This document shows positions 31,745-43,165 of a stretch of DNA of 64,000 bases, piece after piece. The notes under the pieces are model-generated. The model was given only the letters and a program-made list of their open reading frames with translations, ran no database searches and was not told the origin of the DNA. Every line of letters begins with the position of its first letter. Position 1 is the stretch's first letter. The stretch is taken from positions 40,882,437-40,946,436 of the forward strand of contig CP154956.1 of the NCBI GenBank assembly GCA_039621445.1, in the 5' to 3' direction. This DNA comes from Euglena gracilis. Taxonomy: Eukaryota; Euglenida; Euglenophyceae; Euglenales. A program made the translations under genes and the position numbers.

Positions 31745-34700
31745 TTCCGGCTCGGCCGGCGACAAACGCTCATTTCAGCTCAAAAACATGTTTTCCGGGT
31801 CCAGGAGGCTCAAAAACATGGTTTGGGCGAAAAAATTTTTTCGATATTTTTCGACTTTTTTGACCCGGTTTTGACCCAAAATCAATGGGTTGGCGGCCCA
31901 AAAAGGGGCCCTGGCGGGTCGAAAAACGCTCATTTTCAGCTCAAAAAACTCTTTTTCTGGGTCCGGGAGGCCAAAAAACATGGTTTTGGGCGAAAAAATT
32001 TTTTTCGATTTTTTTCGACTTTTTTGACCCAGTTTTGACCCAAAGTCAATGGGTTGGCGAACCAAAACGGGGCGCTGGCGGGTCGAAAAACGCTCATTTT
32101 CAGCTCAAAAACACTTTTTCCGGGTCCGGGAGGCCAAAAAACATGGTTTTGGGCGAAAAAAAATTTTTTTCGATTTTTTTCGACTTTTTGGCCCGAAAAC
32201 GGCTAAGTCGGACAGTGGGAAAAGTGCGCAAAACGGCCATTTTGGACCGAAAAACGGCCGTATCTCGGGCTAGGCGGGGAGTTGGCCCAAACTGCGAATA
32301 CCGGTGGATAGGGCGTCCCAAAGTTGTGGAATGAGGTACTCTTAGTTTAGTTTTTTTCTCAATCCCCGGCGTTTTCGAGATATTTTGAATTTTTCGATTT
32401 TTGACCCCAAAAATGACCCCTGTTGCCGGCCAACAAACTTTCTTTGGAAAAAAAAACGGTAGACAACTTTTTTGCTCGGGCCAGATCTCCGGCCTGGCGC
32501 GGAGTTGCGGGCAACCTAAAAGCCCCGGACAAACTAGGGACCGTCTCCTACCTATAGGGCTATTACTGCACCTTTTTCTAAATGATCCCACCCCCCCGCT
32601 CGGGTACCCATTGGGTCTCAAATCCGTGCAGGGGCACACCGCCCCCCACTAGCCCCAGAGTGGTACCGAACCTGCAACCTTTTTTTACTCCTCCCCCCCC
32701 TCGGCCCCATTGGTCTCAAGGCCGTCCTGGCACCCCCCCCCCTAGCCCTCCAGTGTTTACCGAAACCCGCATTTTTTTCTACAACTCCCCCCCCCTCGCC
32801 TGATTGAATGATCTCAATGTGGGGCACCCCCCCCACTAGCTATCATTTCTCCACAAGGGCTCCCTGAATTCTTCAACATATCATTTTAACCCCATCACCA
32901 CCTCTACCGGGCCGCGCCGCCGGGCCGCCGGGCGCTGGCGGCCGGGCGGGTCGCCAGTGGTCTCCCCAAAGAGCTCAGCTCTATCACACCACCGCGCCCC
33001 GCCCGCGGCCCGGCGGCCCTGGCGGCCTCGCGGCCCCGGCCCGCGGCCCGGCCCCATCGGTCCGCCCGGCTGGGACAAAAACACTCATTTCGGCACAAAC
33101 AACATTTTTTTATCCGCGAGGCCAAAACCCTCTTTTCTTTTTTGAACCGTTTTTTCGATTTTTTGGATTCTTTTTTCCAGGTTCCCCAAAAGACGCGGGG
33201 GGTGGTCGAAAAACCTCATTTGGCTCGAACACCTATTCGCTTTATCACGGGAGGTCAAAAACATCGTTTGGGGCAAAAAAAATTTTTTCGATTTTTTGAC
33301 CACCGGTTTGACCCAAATCAATTTGGTGGGGGCCCCCACGGGGCCCGGCGGGCGAAAAAGTCAGGCTCGAAAATTACTTCAGTCTTCCCTCAGTATCAAA
33401 AAATGTCTGTTTTATTTTTTTTCTTTTTTGTTGGGTTTTTTTTTTGCTTGGGCGCCACCCCCCCCCCACAATTTTTTTGAATTGTTCCCCGGTCACCAAA
33501 CCCCCCCCCCCAACCCCCCCACAGCGTCCCCCCCCCACCCCCCCCCCCCACCCAGTGCCACCCCCCACCCCCGCCCCGGGGGGGGGCACCATACCGGGCA
33601 TGCGTCCGGGTCAAAATTTTTTTTTCGCTCAAAACACTTTTTTTTTGAGGTTCAGTGCAAAAAAAAGTGTTTTTCGAAAATTTTTTTTCAAAATTTTCCC
33701 CCCCGTGCCTGACCCCCCAACCTTCACCACCCTTCCCCCCCCGTCGGGCGCATCCCCAACACCCAACTGGCCAAAATCACACAACCAGACCCCGGGAACC
33801 CCAAAAAACGGTCAACACCCCCCCTAAACGTAATGTTTGACCCCCAGTTTGGGTCCCAACTCCCCGTCTAGCCCGAGATACGGCCAATTTACGGTTTCGG
33901 GCCCTGAACGGGCCAAAACTGGCAAAACGGGCCCAAAACCCCCAAAACGGCCGTATCTCGGGCTAGGCGAGGAGTTGTCCCAAACGGCGCATACCGATCG
34001 ATCGGGCATTCCAAGGTCGTCAAATAAGGTCGCCATCACTTTTCCTCAACTCCGCAGCGTTTTCGAGATATTTTGAAATTTTCGATTTTTGGACCCCCAG
34101 CCCGGCGGCCATCGAACCCCCGCAGGGGTCCCCGAATACCCAAAAATGGCCCAAAATGGCACAACCAGACCCCAGGAACCCCAAAAAACGGTCAAAACCC
34201 CCCCCTAAACCTAATGATTGACCCCCTGGTTTGGGCTCCAACTCCCCGTCTAGCCCGAGATACGGGCAAATTACGGTTTCGGGCCCCGAACAGGCCCGAA
34301 ATGGCCAAAACTGGCAAAACGGGCCCAAAACCCCCAAAACGGCCGTATCTCGGGCTAGGCGAGGAGTTGGCCCAAACCGCGCATACCGATCGATCGGGCA
34401 TCCCAAAGTTGTGGAATGAGGTCCTCTTTACTTTTCCTTAACTCCGCAGCGTTTTCGAGATATTTTGAATTTTTCGATTTTTTGACCCCAAAATGACCCT
34501 GCAATTTCCCAGGAAAAAAAAACGGTAGACAACTTTTTTGCTCGGGCCAGATCTCCGAACTGGCGGGGAGTTAGGGTTATTATGGGGGTGCGTTGGAAAC
34601 CTGGGATCCTCTCCTAACCGATAGGCCATTCACTTTGGGGGCCCGGAAATCCAATCACATCGATAATCCTCGGGTGTCTTTGCCTACTCAGGGAGGGGGG

Positions 34701-34800
34701 GGGGCGAGGGGCGGTGGGGGGGGCGGGGGGGGGGGGGTTTCGGGGGGGTGGTAAGCTTCGCTCTTACTCTAAAGAGATAAGAGCTCAGCGACCCCCCCTT
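31745..34800 (+). repeat. second copy of the 25.64-28.51 kb segment
   Basis: The order of modules from 25640 to 28510 is repeated here with an offset of about 6.11 kb, growing to 6.29 kb at the tail. The 32.56-33.7 kb part is much more indel-rich than its partner, which may be real decay or poor base calling. Confidence 0.8.
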
Positions 34801-35099
34801 ATTTGCAACCCCCCCCCCTACCGGGGGGGGAATTGGATGCCGAAAAAATTGATTGGGAAAAAATAGGCGTACAGAAATCCTGCCAAATTTTTCCGGGCCC
34901 TTTTTGAAAATCCTGCCTCAAAATTTTGAACATCACCCTTTTTCCAGTCATCTTGCAAACAAAACCTTCCAATTTTTTCCGGGCCGTTTTCAGGTTTGGC
35001 ACCAATTTTTTCGGCTTCCAATTTTGTCGGGTCTAATTTTATCTAGCTTCAACCCTCCCCCCCGGTAATAGTCGCCCCCCCTTGGGGGGGCGACAATTA

Positions 35100-36532
35100 G
35101 GGGGGGTTACCCATGGGGGGTCGGCACACCCCTCCCCCCCCCCCTCACCGACCCCCTCGCCACGCCATTTTACCCCCCCTCCCCCCCTTTTCAGACCCCC
35201 TCGCCATGCCATGTCAGGCCCGCCAAAGAAAATTTTCTTGGCAAACCCCCGCGCACCCAAGGTTGACGGCTTGTTTTTTTTGAAACAAAAAAAACGTCAT
35301 GGAGGGTTTGGGGGAAAAATTTTTTGCAATGATTTTTTTTTGGGAAAAAGTGCATTTTTTATCTCTACAACATTCATTTTTTTGGGTTGAAAGCATGATT
35401 TTTCGCACCAGAAAACACAGATTTGGAAATACTTTCACATAATACTAATAATAAGAAATACTTTGAAAAAAAAAACTTCACAGGGGGTGTTCCCCCCATG
35501 ACCCCCCTCCCCAACCCGACCTAAGACCCGTTTCGGCCATTTTTTTCTGAAAAACTTGGCCGGTGATGCCTAATTTGACAAAATATTCCGGTAGATTTCC
35601 TAATTTTCGTTTGGGTGATTCCTATTTTGGAGCTTTTTCCCAAAAATTCGTTTTCGGTGATTTCTAATCTGGCCACCGAAAATGTGACCCCCCCCTCGTG
35701 ACCCCCCCTCCCCTGTGACCCCCCGTGACCCCCCCCCCTCGTGACCCGAACCACCCGCAAAAAAATTTCTTCAAAAAAAATGGTCATTTCGCAAGGAAAA
35801 AGGTCAATTTTTGCTTTTTCAAAAAAAAACATGTTTTTTTTGCGTTTTTTTTTAAACCATGTTTTTTTTAAAAAAAAAAAAAAAAAAAACGTCAACCCTG
35901 CGCGCACCCCTCACCCCCCCATCCGGGACCCCCTCGCCACACCAAAACCCCCCCCTCCCCCCCTAGCCGGAAACCTCGCCACAGCGTGCCGACCCCATGG
36001 GGGTGTCGTCCCCCGTGACCCCCCCCCCCCGTGACCCCCCCCGTGACCCCCCCGTGACCCGGATTTGAACACCCCTGGGGTCCGCAAACGCATGTGCTTC
36101 AATCACAACTGCTTTCAGTATTGAAATTGCCCTTGTTTTGTGGATTGCAACCCAAGGGTTTACGGCCCAAAAGGCCATATCCCCCCGTGACCCCCCCCCC
36201 CGCCCCACCCCCCCGTCCCACCCCCCATGGAACCCACCCGGCCCACCCCCCATGGACCCATGGATGTAACCACCCCCCACTTATGGGGGATCGGCACGCC
36301 GTGGCGAAGTTTCCAGCTAGGGGGGGGGGAGGGTTTTTGGCGTGGCGAGGGGGTCCCGGATGGGGGGGGGGAGGGGTGCGCGGGGGTTTGCCAAGAAAAT
36401 TTTCTTTGGCGGGCCTGACATGGCGTGGCGAGGGGGTCTGAAAAGGGGGGGGAGGGGGGGGGTAAAATGGCGTGGCGAGGGGGTCGGTGAGGGGGGGGGG
36501 AGGGGGGTGCCGACCCCCCATGGGTAACCCCC
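35100..36532. mobile_element. large fold-back palindrome with asymmetric insertion
   Basis: Outer arms 35100-35262 and 36372-36532 are inverted repeats with few differences (for example GGTTACCCATGGGGGGTCGG and CAAAGAAAATTTTCTTGGCA in both). Inner arms 35915-36003 and 36284-36368 are also inverted repeats, continuous with the outer arm on the right. The left arm is split by about 650 bp (35263-35914) of A/T- and C-rich sequence, and the loop (36004-36283) is rich in GTGACCCCCC. No transposase is seen. A fold-back type element is the simplest reading. Confidence 0.7.
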
Positions 36533-36539
36533 CCCCCAC

Positions 36540-36910
36540 CTATAAACCCCCCCAGGCCGACCAACCAAACCGGGACCTATAAACCCCCCCTGGGGAAGAA
36601 AAATGAATGCCACCGGGGACGTTTTTTTTTGGCCGCAGACCACCCAAAAACTGATTTTTGGCAATTTTTTGAGACCGACCATCTTCAAAAATGCAATTTT
36701 TGTCCAGATTTGCCGAAAATTGCCAATTTCGGGGGTTTTGGGGGTCATTTTTGTGGGTCGGATTTTCACCAACAATTCCGGGACCTATAACCCCCCCCCC
36801 ACCTATAACCCCCCCCCACCCTTCGGCCGGCCAACCAAACCGGATCCTATAAACCCCGGGGGGTTTTATAAGTGGGGGGGGTTTAGGTAATCCCCCCCCT
36901 AATTGTCACC
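36540..36910. repeat. CCTATAAACCCCCC repeats and inverted edge motif
   Basis: CCTATAA followed by C runs occurs at least five times, and GGCCGACCAACCAAACCGG type sequence twice (36555 and 36825). GTAATCCCCCCCTAATTGTC near 36888 is the inverse of GACAATTAGGGGGGGTTAC at 35092, so the palindrome may extend this far. Confidence 0.5.
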
Positions 36911-36917
36911 CGGGGGT

Positions 36918-37500
36918 CTAAACACTCCCGGGGGAGGGGTGCCATATAAGGGGGCGGTCACGTTGTTCTTGCGTTCCCCTTAGGTTTTCTTTAGCACAAT
37001 GATGAACGGTTCCCTCGCCGTTGTAGTCCGCAACACTTTGCCCCCTATCCCAACCAGTGCCCAATTTTTGGCATGGTTGGGGACTGCCTTGGAGCCTCAA
37101 GGTCCAACGCCCGACCGCCTTTTTTGGGACCATACGGGTATTGGAGGTTTGGTGGGTATTGCTGGGCAAAGTTCTTGCCGCTGGGACAAAAGAGTCCGCT
37201 TTTTCCTGTGGAGTTTCAAAAAGATACTCCACATCCACCGTGAATTTTGCGAAGGCCGCAAACCAGTCGTCCAAATTTTCTATCACACAATTTTTGTCAT
37301 CCAAAGTTTTTTGAAAATCCCGCAAAGGGCCCAAGCTACCCTTTGCAGTCTTTGCTTGATTTCTTGGTTAAAGTGGTCTTCTTTTCGTGGTTTCTTGGTT
37401 GAAGTGCCGTCACTGATCCGTGATTTTATTGCAATGAGCAACCGTGCCTCTTATCCCTCAGCATTCAAGGCAAGTTTCGTTTCTGCGGTCATATTCTTGT
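36918..37500 (-). pseudogene. decayed coding remnant of unknown family
   Basis: Minus strand. An open part includes DDWFAAFAKFTVDVEYLFET and is preceded, after a one-base frame change, by KEDHFNQEIKQRLQRVAW with an in-frame stop upstream. Composition is protein-like (charged, few homopolymers) and unlike the surrounding C-rich repeats. No domain is recognised; a mobile-element or host pseudogene is equally possible. Confidence 0.35.
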
Positions 37501-37527
37501 ACTTTTTGGGTAAAAATGGTTTTCTGT

Positions 37528-37633
37528 CGGGTTCACGACAGAACCGGCGTCCCTAACCCCTTTTTTTTGGACAGAACCAGCATCCGGAAAAACCGTTGGG
37601 GGGGGGGGGACGCCGGTTCTGTCGTGAACCCGA
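37528..37633. repeat. perfect 27-bp inverted repeat with 52-bp spacer
   Basis: GTCGGGTTCACGACAGAACC (plus GGCGTCC) at 37528-37554 returns as its exact reverse complement at 37607-37633. The spacer carries a third, partial GGACAGAACCAGCATCCGG. It could form a cruciform or be a tiny TIR element. Confidence 0.8.
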
Positions 37634-37948
37634 CGTCCCAATCGCCGGTTTAAAGGATTTTCCGATTTTCTGGCACTTGGGAAACCCACACCCAGGGGGC
37701 AGTGGACCCCTAAATGGTCAATTTTTTCCCTTCCGGCCATTTGTGCCGAATGTTTTGGTCATTTTTTCGATAATTTTTTGCCGAATAAGTGCTCCAAATG
37801 GCATTTTCAGCCGATTTTGGGGTAAAAAATTTCGGCCCCTAGCAGGTGGGAGGTCGGACCCCCTCCAAGGGCAAGTGGGGGGTCGGACCCCCCCCATTCC
37901 AGCAGGTGTGGGGAAACCACAACCCCCAAGCTACACAATCAGGGTGAC

Positions 37949-38347
37949 TTATATTCGGTCCGGCGCGAAATGCGGGGTCCAGACCAATTTCCGGGGCATC
38001 AAACTGCATGGACCCCTCCCCCCCTCCCCTCCCTCGTCTTCAAAAGAAGCCTTGGCACCTGCTGGGGGGGATTCACAACTGTGCTCATTCCACCAACCTT
38101 GTTTTCTTGGGCAGCGAACTAAATCATAAGATTTGTTTGTTGTGCACTTTTTTGAGGGGTCCACCAAGTTGAACAACTCATCTGTGACTTTTGCTACTGT
38201 AAATGTAACTGTACTCACCTCTAATTTCTTGCCTTTCCTTGCAGATATTGTTGCAATGGTCGCAAAAAATGATGACGCACCAACATGGCGATGCGTCATT
38301 TTGTCAGTTTTTGGAATTTCGGTATGCATGTGCAATTTGGCTTTCAT
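37949..38347 (-). other. 132-codon open frame, coding status unclear
   Basis: Minus strand, containing KGKKLEVSTVTFTVAKVTDE and a Cys/Trp-containing part RCPRKQGWWNEHSC. It is longer than expected by chance for this composition and lies just above the decayed remnant on the same strand. The opposite strand has a plausible acceptor (CCTTGCAG) at 38244 with a hydrophobic reading, so strand is not settled. Confidence 0.25.
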
Positions 38348-38599
38348 TCAAGTGGTTGAATTTTTGGATGTTTGCAAAATCCCACCTCCCCTCGATCTTG
38401 CCACATGCACCCTGGCAGATGGGGATGGGGGGGCAACAAGATCAGATAGGGGGTTATGTTACATCCTTTGTGAGGTTCTTGTTTTTGAGGAACCGGTTGC
38501 TTTGTTTTGGAATTTTGCTGGTCCCTGGGGGGTTGCTTATTTTTCGGGGTTGATTAAATTTGGAGGCTTTGTTGTGGGGAGGATGTCGTGCGTATGCGT

Positions 38600-39058
38600 T
38601 GTGTTGTGTGTTGTGTGTTGTGTGTGTGTGTGTGCGTTAGTGCAGGTCGATTAATCGTTCGTTCGTTTATTCGTTCGAGCCCCCCCCCCCCCCCGATTTA
38701 TCGTTCGTTCGAGGGGTCCAAATTAATCGACCAGACTTTTTGCTAGATTTCATGTGTTTTTTTGGGGGGGTAGAGTTAAGTGGTTTTTGGATCTTAAGAC
38801 TTTCAAATCTAAAATCCTTTGAATCTTTGGTGCATCAGAAGTCCTTGTGTCCAAGACGTTGCCCATTCACGGGAAGGTTCCATGTTTGTCATCAATGCGA
38901 AAGGAAGTGGAAACCATGTTGCTTTTTGCCCCTTTAAATTTTGTGCCGGGTCAATCAATCGTTTATTCGTTCGAGACCCCCCGATTCATCACGATTCATC
39001 GTTTGAGGCCTTTTTTTCGATTAATCGCCCTGCTCTCTCTCTCTCTCTCTCTCTCTTC
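38600..39058. repeat. GT repeat, TCGTTCG-rich inverted motifs and CT repeat
   Basis: (GT)n near 38605-38640, then TCGATTAATCGTTCGTTCG with a C run and an inverted partner ending TTAATCGA at 38739. A further CGATTAATCG lies at 39018, followed by (CT)n at 39033-39055. These look like repeat-element edges; no gene is seen. Confidence 0.6.
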
Positions 39059-40848
39059 TGAATCGGTGTTGCTGGGGGAACTCCTTGGGGGGAACTCCTT
39101 GCCGACCCGAGAGTGTGTGCTTGTGGGGGAAGTGTGTTGTCAGTCGGTGTGGGCGCGTGTGTTGTCAGTCTGTGTTGCGGTTTCGCCCCAGGCTGGCAGG
39201 TGGGGCATCGTCAGGGGTGACGACCCTGCCAACCCTCGTCCCCGACCGCTCTTGTCTGTGTGGTGCAGACCGTTACAAACGAGCTCTGCGTCACCCTCCC
39301 GGGGGTGGGGGAGGGGGGGGGTGAGAAAAACCGGCCCCAAAAACAAGGCAGCGCGGGACGGAAAAATGGTCCACTACCTACGGGGCACCCTCCGGGACAG
39401 CACCCTTTGGGGAGGGCGAGACAAGGCCCTTTCGGTGTGGAAAGCGGCAAAAAAAGCCGAAAAATACGGACGGCACCCGAAGGCTTGGGGCGCGAGTACC
39501 CAAATTAAGCCGCCGGTCCTGGGGTCGCAGAACCAACCCCTGGGGGAGGGGGTGGCCTGAGCCGTCGGTTGCTCAGCAGAACTGCCGCGGGGTTAGCCCA
39601 CAAAATGGGGCGCTGGGGGCGAGGCATGGGGGTGCGAAACAACCGCGCCATGCAATTCTGGGAAAAATGCCATGGAAAGCTCCATGGGACGCAGCGTCAC
39701 TGCGTAAATCTCTCTGCTGAATCGATGTTGCTGGGGGAACTCCTTGGGGGGAACTCCTTGCCGACCCGAGAGTGTGTGCTTGTGGGGGAAGTGTGTTGTC
39801 AGTCGGTGTGGGCGCGTGTGTTGTCAGTCTGTGTTGCGGTTTCGCCCCAGGCTGGCAGGTGGGGCATCGTCAGGGGTGACGACCCTGCCAACCCTCGTCC
39901 CCGACCGCTCTTGTCTGTGTGGTGCAGACCGTTACAAACGAGCTCTGCGTCACCCTCCCGGGGGTGGGGGAGGGGGGGGGGGGGCGGAAAAAAACCGGCC
40001 CCAAAAACAAGGCAGCGCGGGACGGAAAAATGGTCCACTACCTACGGGGCACCCTCCGGGACAGCACCCTTTGGGGAGGGCGAGACAAGGCCCTTTCGGT
40101 GTGGAAAGCAGCAAAAAATGCCGAAAAATACGGACGGCACCCGAAGGCTTGGGGCGCGGGTACCCAAATTAAGCCGCCGGTCCTGGGGTCGCAGAACCAA
40201 CCCCTGGGGGAGGGGGTGGCCTGAGCCGTCGGTTGCTCAGCAGAACTGCCGCGGGTTAAGCCCACAAAATGGGGCGCTGGGGGCGAGGCATGGGGGTGCG
40301 AAACAACCGCGCCATGCAATTCTGGGAAAAATGCCATGGAAAGCTCCATGGGACGCAGCGTCACTGCGTAAATCTCTCTGCTGAATCGGTGTTGCTGGGG
40401 GAACTCCTTGGGGGGAACTCCTTGCCGACCCGAGAGTGTGTGCTTGTGGGGGAAGTGTGTTGTCAGTCGGTGTGGGCGCGTGTGTTGTCAGTCTGTGTTG
40501 CGGTTTCGCCCCAGGCTGGCAGGTGGGGCATCGTCAGGGGTGACGACCCTGCCAACCCTCGTCCCCGACCGCTCTTGTCTGTGTGGTGCAGACCGTTACA
40601 AACGAGCTCTGCGTCACCCTCCCGGGGGTGGGGGAGGGGGGGGGGTGAGAAAAACTGGCCCCAAAAACAAGGCAGCGCGGGACGGAAAAATGGTCCACTA
40701 CCTACGGGGCACCCTCCGGGACAGCACCCTTTGGGGAGGGCGAGACAAGGCCCTTTCGGTGTGGAAAGCGGCAAAAAAAGCCGAAAAATACGGACGGCAC
40801 CCGAAGGCTTGGGGCGCGGGTACCCAAATTAAGCCGCCGGTCCTGGGG

Positions 40849-40850
<2 letters not shown>
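39058..40850 (+). repeat. tandem triplication, about 662-bp unit (2.7 copies)
   Basis: Units start at TGAATCGGTGTTGCTGGGGG near 39059, 39719 and 40383 and are almost identical. The third stops at GGTCCTGGGGTC, where it runs into (CT)n. Each unit has long open frames, but since copies are nearly identical there is no substitution pattern to test coding. No domain is recognised. Confidence 0.9.
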
Positions 40851-40987
<137 letters not shown>

Positions 40988-41149
40988 AATTGTTTTGTTG
41001 AGTGGTGTGAATTTTTTTCTCCATTGGCCAGATCCACCATCATGGGCAGAGCATTGTTCTCACCAAACACAAAGAGTTGTTTTATTTGCCAAAGAAAATG
41101 AGAGTTGAAGCACAAGAAAATGAGAGCATTTGTTGAAAGTTTTTTTTTT

Positions 41150-41440
41150 TGCACCCACAGATTGCGCTGATGACCTCACGTGCTGTGAACCATCAGAATG
41201 GGAATATATCAAGACGCATTAGGACACCAATCCAATTGCAACAAGTGTTTGGGATTCCAGTGGCTGATATTGGATTGCCAAACCTCAAAGTTTCACCAAT
41301 TCAATCAACAAAGGTTTCCGCCCAGGACATCCTTCCTTGGGATGTTGGGGGTTCTACCTACCCCCACGAGCACGAAGAAGGCCAAACAGAACAAGATTGA
41401 ACATACTGTTGGAGGGTTGGGAAGCACGTTTGTTTGATGT
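41150..41440 (+). CDS. exon-like stretch, unknown protein
   Basis: A TTTTTTTTTTGCACCCACAG acceptor at 41160 precedes a moderately balanced sequence. One frame starts CADDLTCCEPSEWEYIKTH and stops, another reads QLQQVFGIPVADIGLPNLKV to a possible donor AAG/GTTTCC at 41311. No family is recognised and the frames compete, so it may be a broken exon. Confidence 0.25.
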
Positions 41441-42480
41441 TTGGAGTATGAGGGTGGGGGGTTCAGTTTTGGGCTACCTTTTGCGCCTAAAAAATGGGCA
41501 GTTTGATGGACAAGAAATTGCTAAAAAATTGGTCATTCTGGGGAGGGGATAGTTTGGGGGAGGTTGTTTATTGTGAAAAAAAATTCCTTTTTGGAGGGAA
41601 TACATTTGGGCCCTCCCTTGGGAAGCCTGTTTTCGGTCAATTTTTTTGGCAAAAATACAAAAAATATCCACCAAAAAAGCACTTCCCTTTGGGATGTCAA
41701 TCACTGACCCGGCCAAAGGTCTTATTGCCCCCCCCCCCCCAAGTTTGGGGTTCTATGGCCCGGAGGGAGGGTGACCACTTTGAGCTGGGGGGGGTACAAA
41801 CGAGTTTTTTTTGTGTGTTTGGTGGAATTTTCCAATTTTGTTTTTTTTTTGCTTTGATTGTGTTCTTTCTCAATCATTTTTTTTTGCCTCGGGAAATTCT
41901 TATTTTTCCCGTGGTTTTTCCGTGCAATTTTTTTGTAGAATTTTTGTCATTTTTGTTTTTTTGGTCCTTTTTGTGTGTTTTTTTTTGGCCAACAATTTCC
42001 TATTTTACAGAATGAAGACCTTCCCAAGATCTCAAAAATGCAGTTGCACGAAGAAAAAATCTTTCCTAAGGAGATGAAAATTCTTCAAAGTCCTTCCAGC
42101 AGAGAATTGCACAACCTGCGAAACTTTTCATCAACTGGTGTTTTTTTTGCATTTATTGTCATTTTTGTTTAATTTTCTTTTTTTCACAAAAAAATTTTGC
42201 TTTGCTTTTTTTATGGCTCCATGTTGTGCCCCCTGGTGTCAGGGGATAAAATTGCCATAGCACACAAAAAAGGGAAGAAAGCAAAAACTCTAAACTCAAA
42301 AATGAACATTTTGGGGCAATCACATGGTTTTAAGGTTCAAATTTTTGGATCTTTCTCCCATATATCCTGAAGAGATCCTTATTTGGGCAGTTGACCACAC
42401 ACCATTGCCAAGCAAGCAAGGCTGAAAAATAGATCCAGGGAAACTGAGCAAACAAACCCGGTAAACAACACCCCTCCGGG
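41440..42480. other. T-rich non-coding stretch
   Basis: Long T runs on the plus strand and no exon recognised. AACCTGCGAAACTTTTCATC near 42110 is the only patch with balanced composition. Confidence 0.5.
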
Positions 42481-42499
42481 CTCGGTCCAATTGCAATTG

Positions 42500-43165
42500 G
42501 GGGGTTACTGAGCTCTTATCTCCTTAGGAGTAGGAGCGAAGCTTACCACCGGGCAAAAAGGAGGGGTAACCCCCCCCACCCCTGGGTAGGTCATGAAAGC
42601 TGCAGATTATCACCATGACCCCAGCCCGGTTCCCAGATTTTTTTTCCAGTCTGGATCCCAAGTTTCCGAATCACCTACATTTCACCCCCGAATCCCTGCC
42701 AGGCCCGATTTATTCCGCCGTGAAGGGGCCCAAACTGGGTAGGATAAGCCCCCCCCATTTCACCGGGGTCAGATTTTTGGTCAAAAATCAATTTCCCGAA
42801 AATATCTTGAGAAAACATTATCTTTGGAATTTTTTTCAGACAAAATGTATCCCTGGAGGCCCTCTATCGCCCCCCATTTGCCATTTTGGCTGTCGACACG
42901 CGCTTTTGTGGCCCAAAATGACCATTTTGGGGTGTTTTTTTCGACTGTTTGTTTGGTAAAAAAAATATCGATTTTTCCAAAGAATCTCGACAATGAAGCA
43001 AAATCAAAGGAAATTTGCGTTGATCAAAATGAAGCCCTTGGTATGCCCTATTTCTTCGTGTAGCCCGAGTTACGGCCATTTTCGACCAATTTTGGCCCAT
43101 TTATGGGGCCGTTTTGGGCTGTTTTCGGGGTCAAAAAAATCGATGTTTCAAATGCATTTCTTTGT
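42500..43165 (-). repeat. dispersed copy of the satellite-array family
   Basis: Starts GAGCTCTTATCTCC...GAGCGAAGCTTACCACC, the reverse complement of the array tail module, followed by GATTATCACCATGA, then CCCGAGTTACGGCCATTTT and AAATATCGATTTTTCC. Orientation is opposite to the array. It lacks the G runs and the 163-bp unit. Confidence 0.8.

Larger units (their letters stand above)
17090..34800 (+). repeat. complex higher-order repeat (satellite-like) array, about 17.7 kb
   Basis: The whole block is built from a few modules in recurring order: 163-bp A/T-tract units; a long G run; a hairpin around CGCTCAAAAACAC; two hairpin-forming units of about 370-400 bp with CGAGATACGGCC and its inverse; a segment with GGTAGACAACTTTTTTGCTC; a G-rich run; and a conserved tail ending GAGCTGAGCTCTTTGG. 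The full order is seen starting near 17.6, 21.5, 27.1, 29.1 and 33.2 kb, interleaved with shorter modules of about 1.04 kb. Open frames inside are shared by all copies because the DNA is repeated, not because they code. No gene is seen in the array. Confidence 0.9.

Noticed and set aside
17190-34440. Many 60-300-codon frames (Pro/Ala/Gly/Arg-rich or FFSIFFDFFDPVLTQ-like) on both strands
   Set aside because: They recur in every repeat unit, on both strands, and follow the repeat borders; frames break by indels between copies with no sign of constraint.
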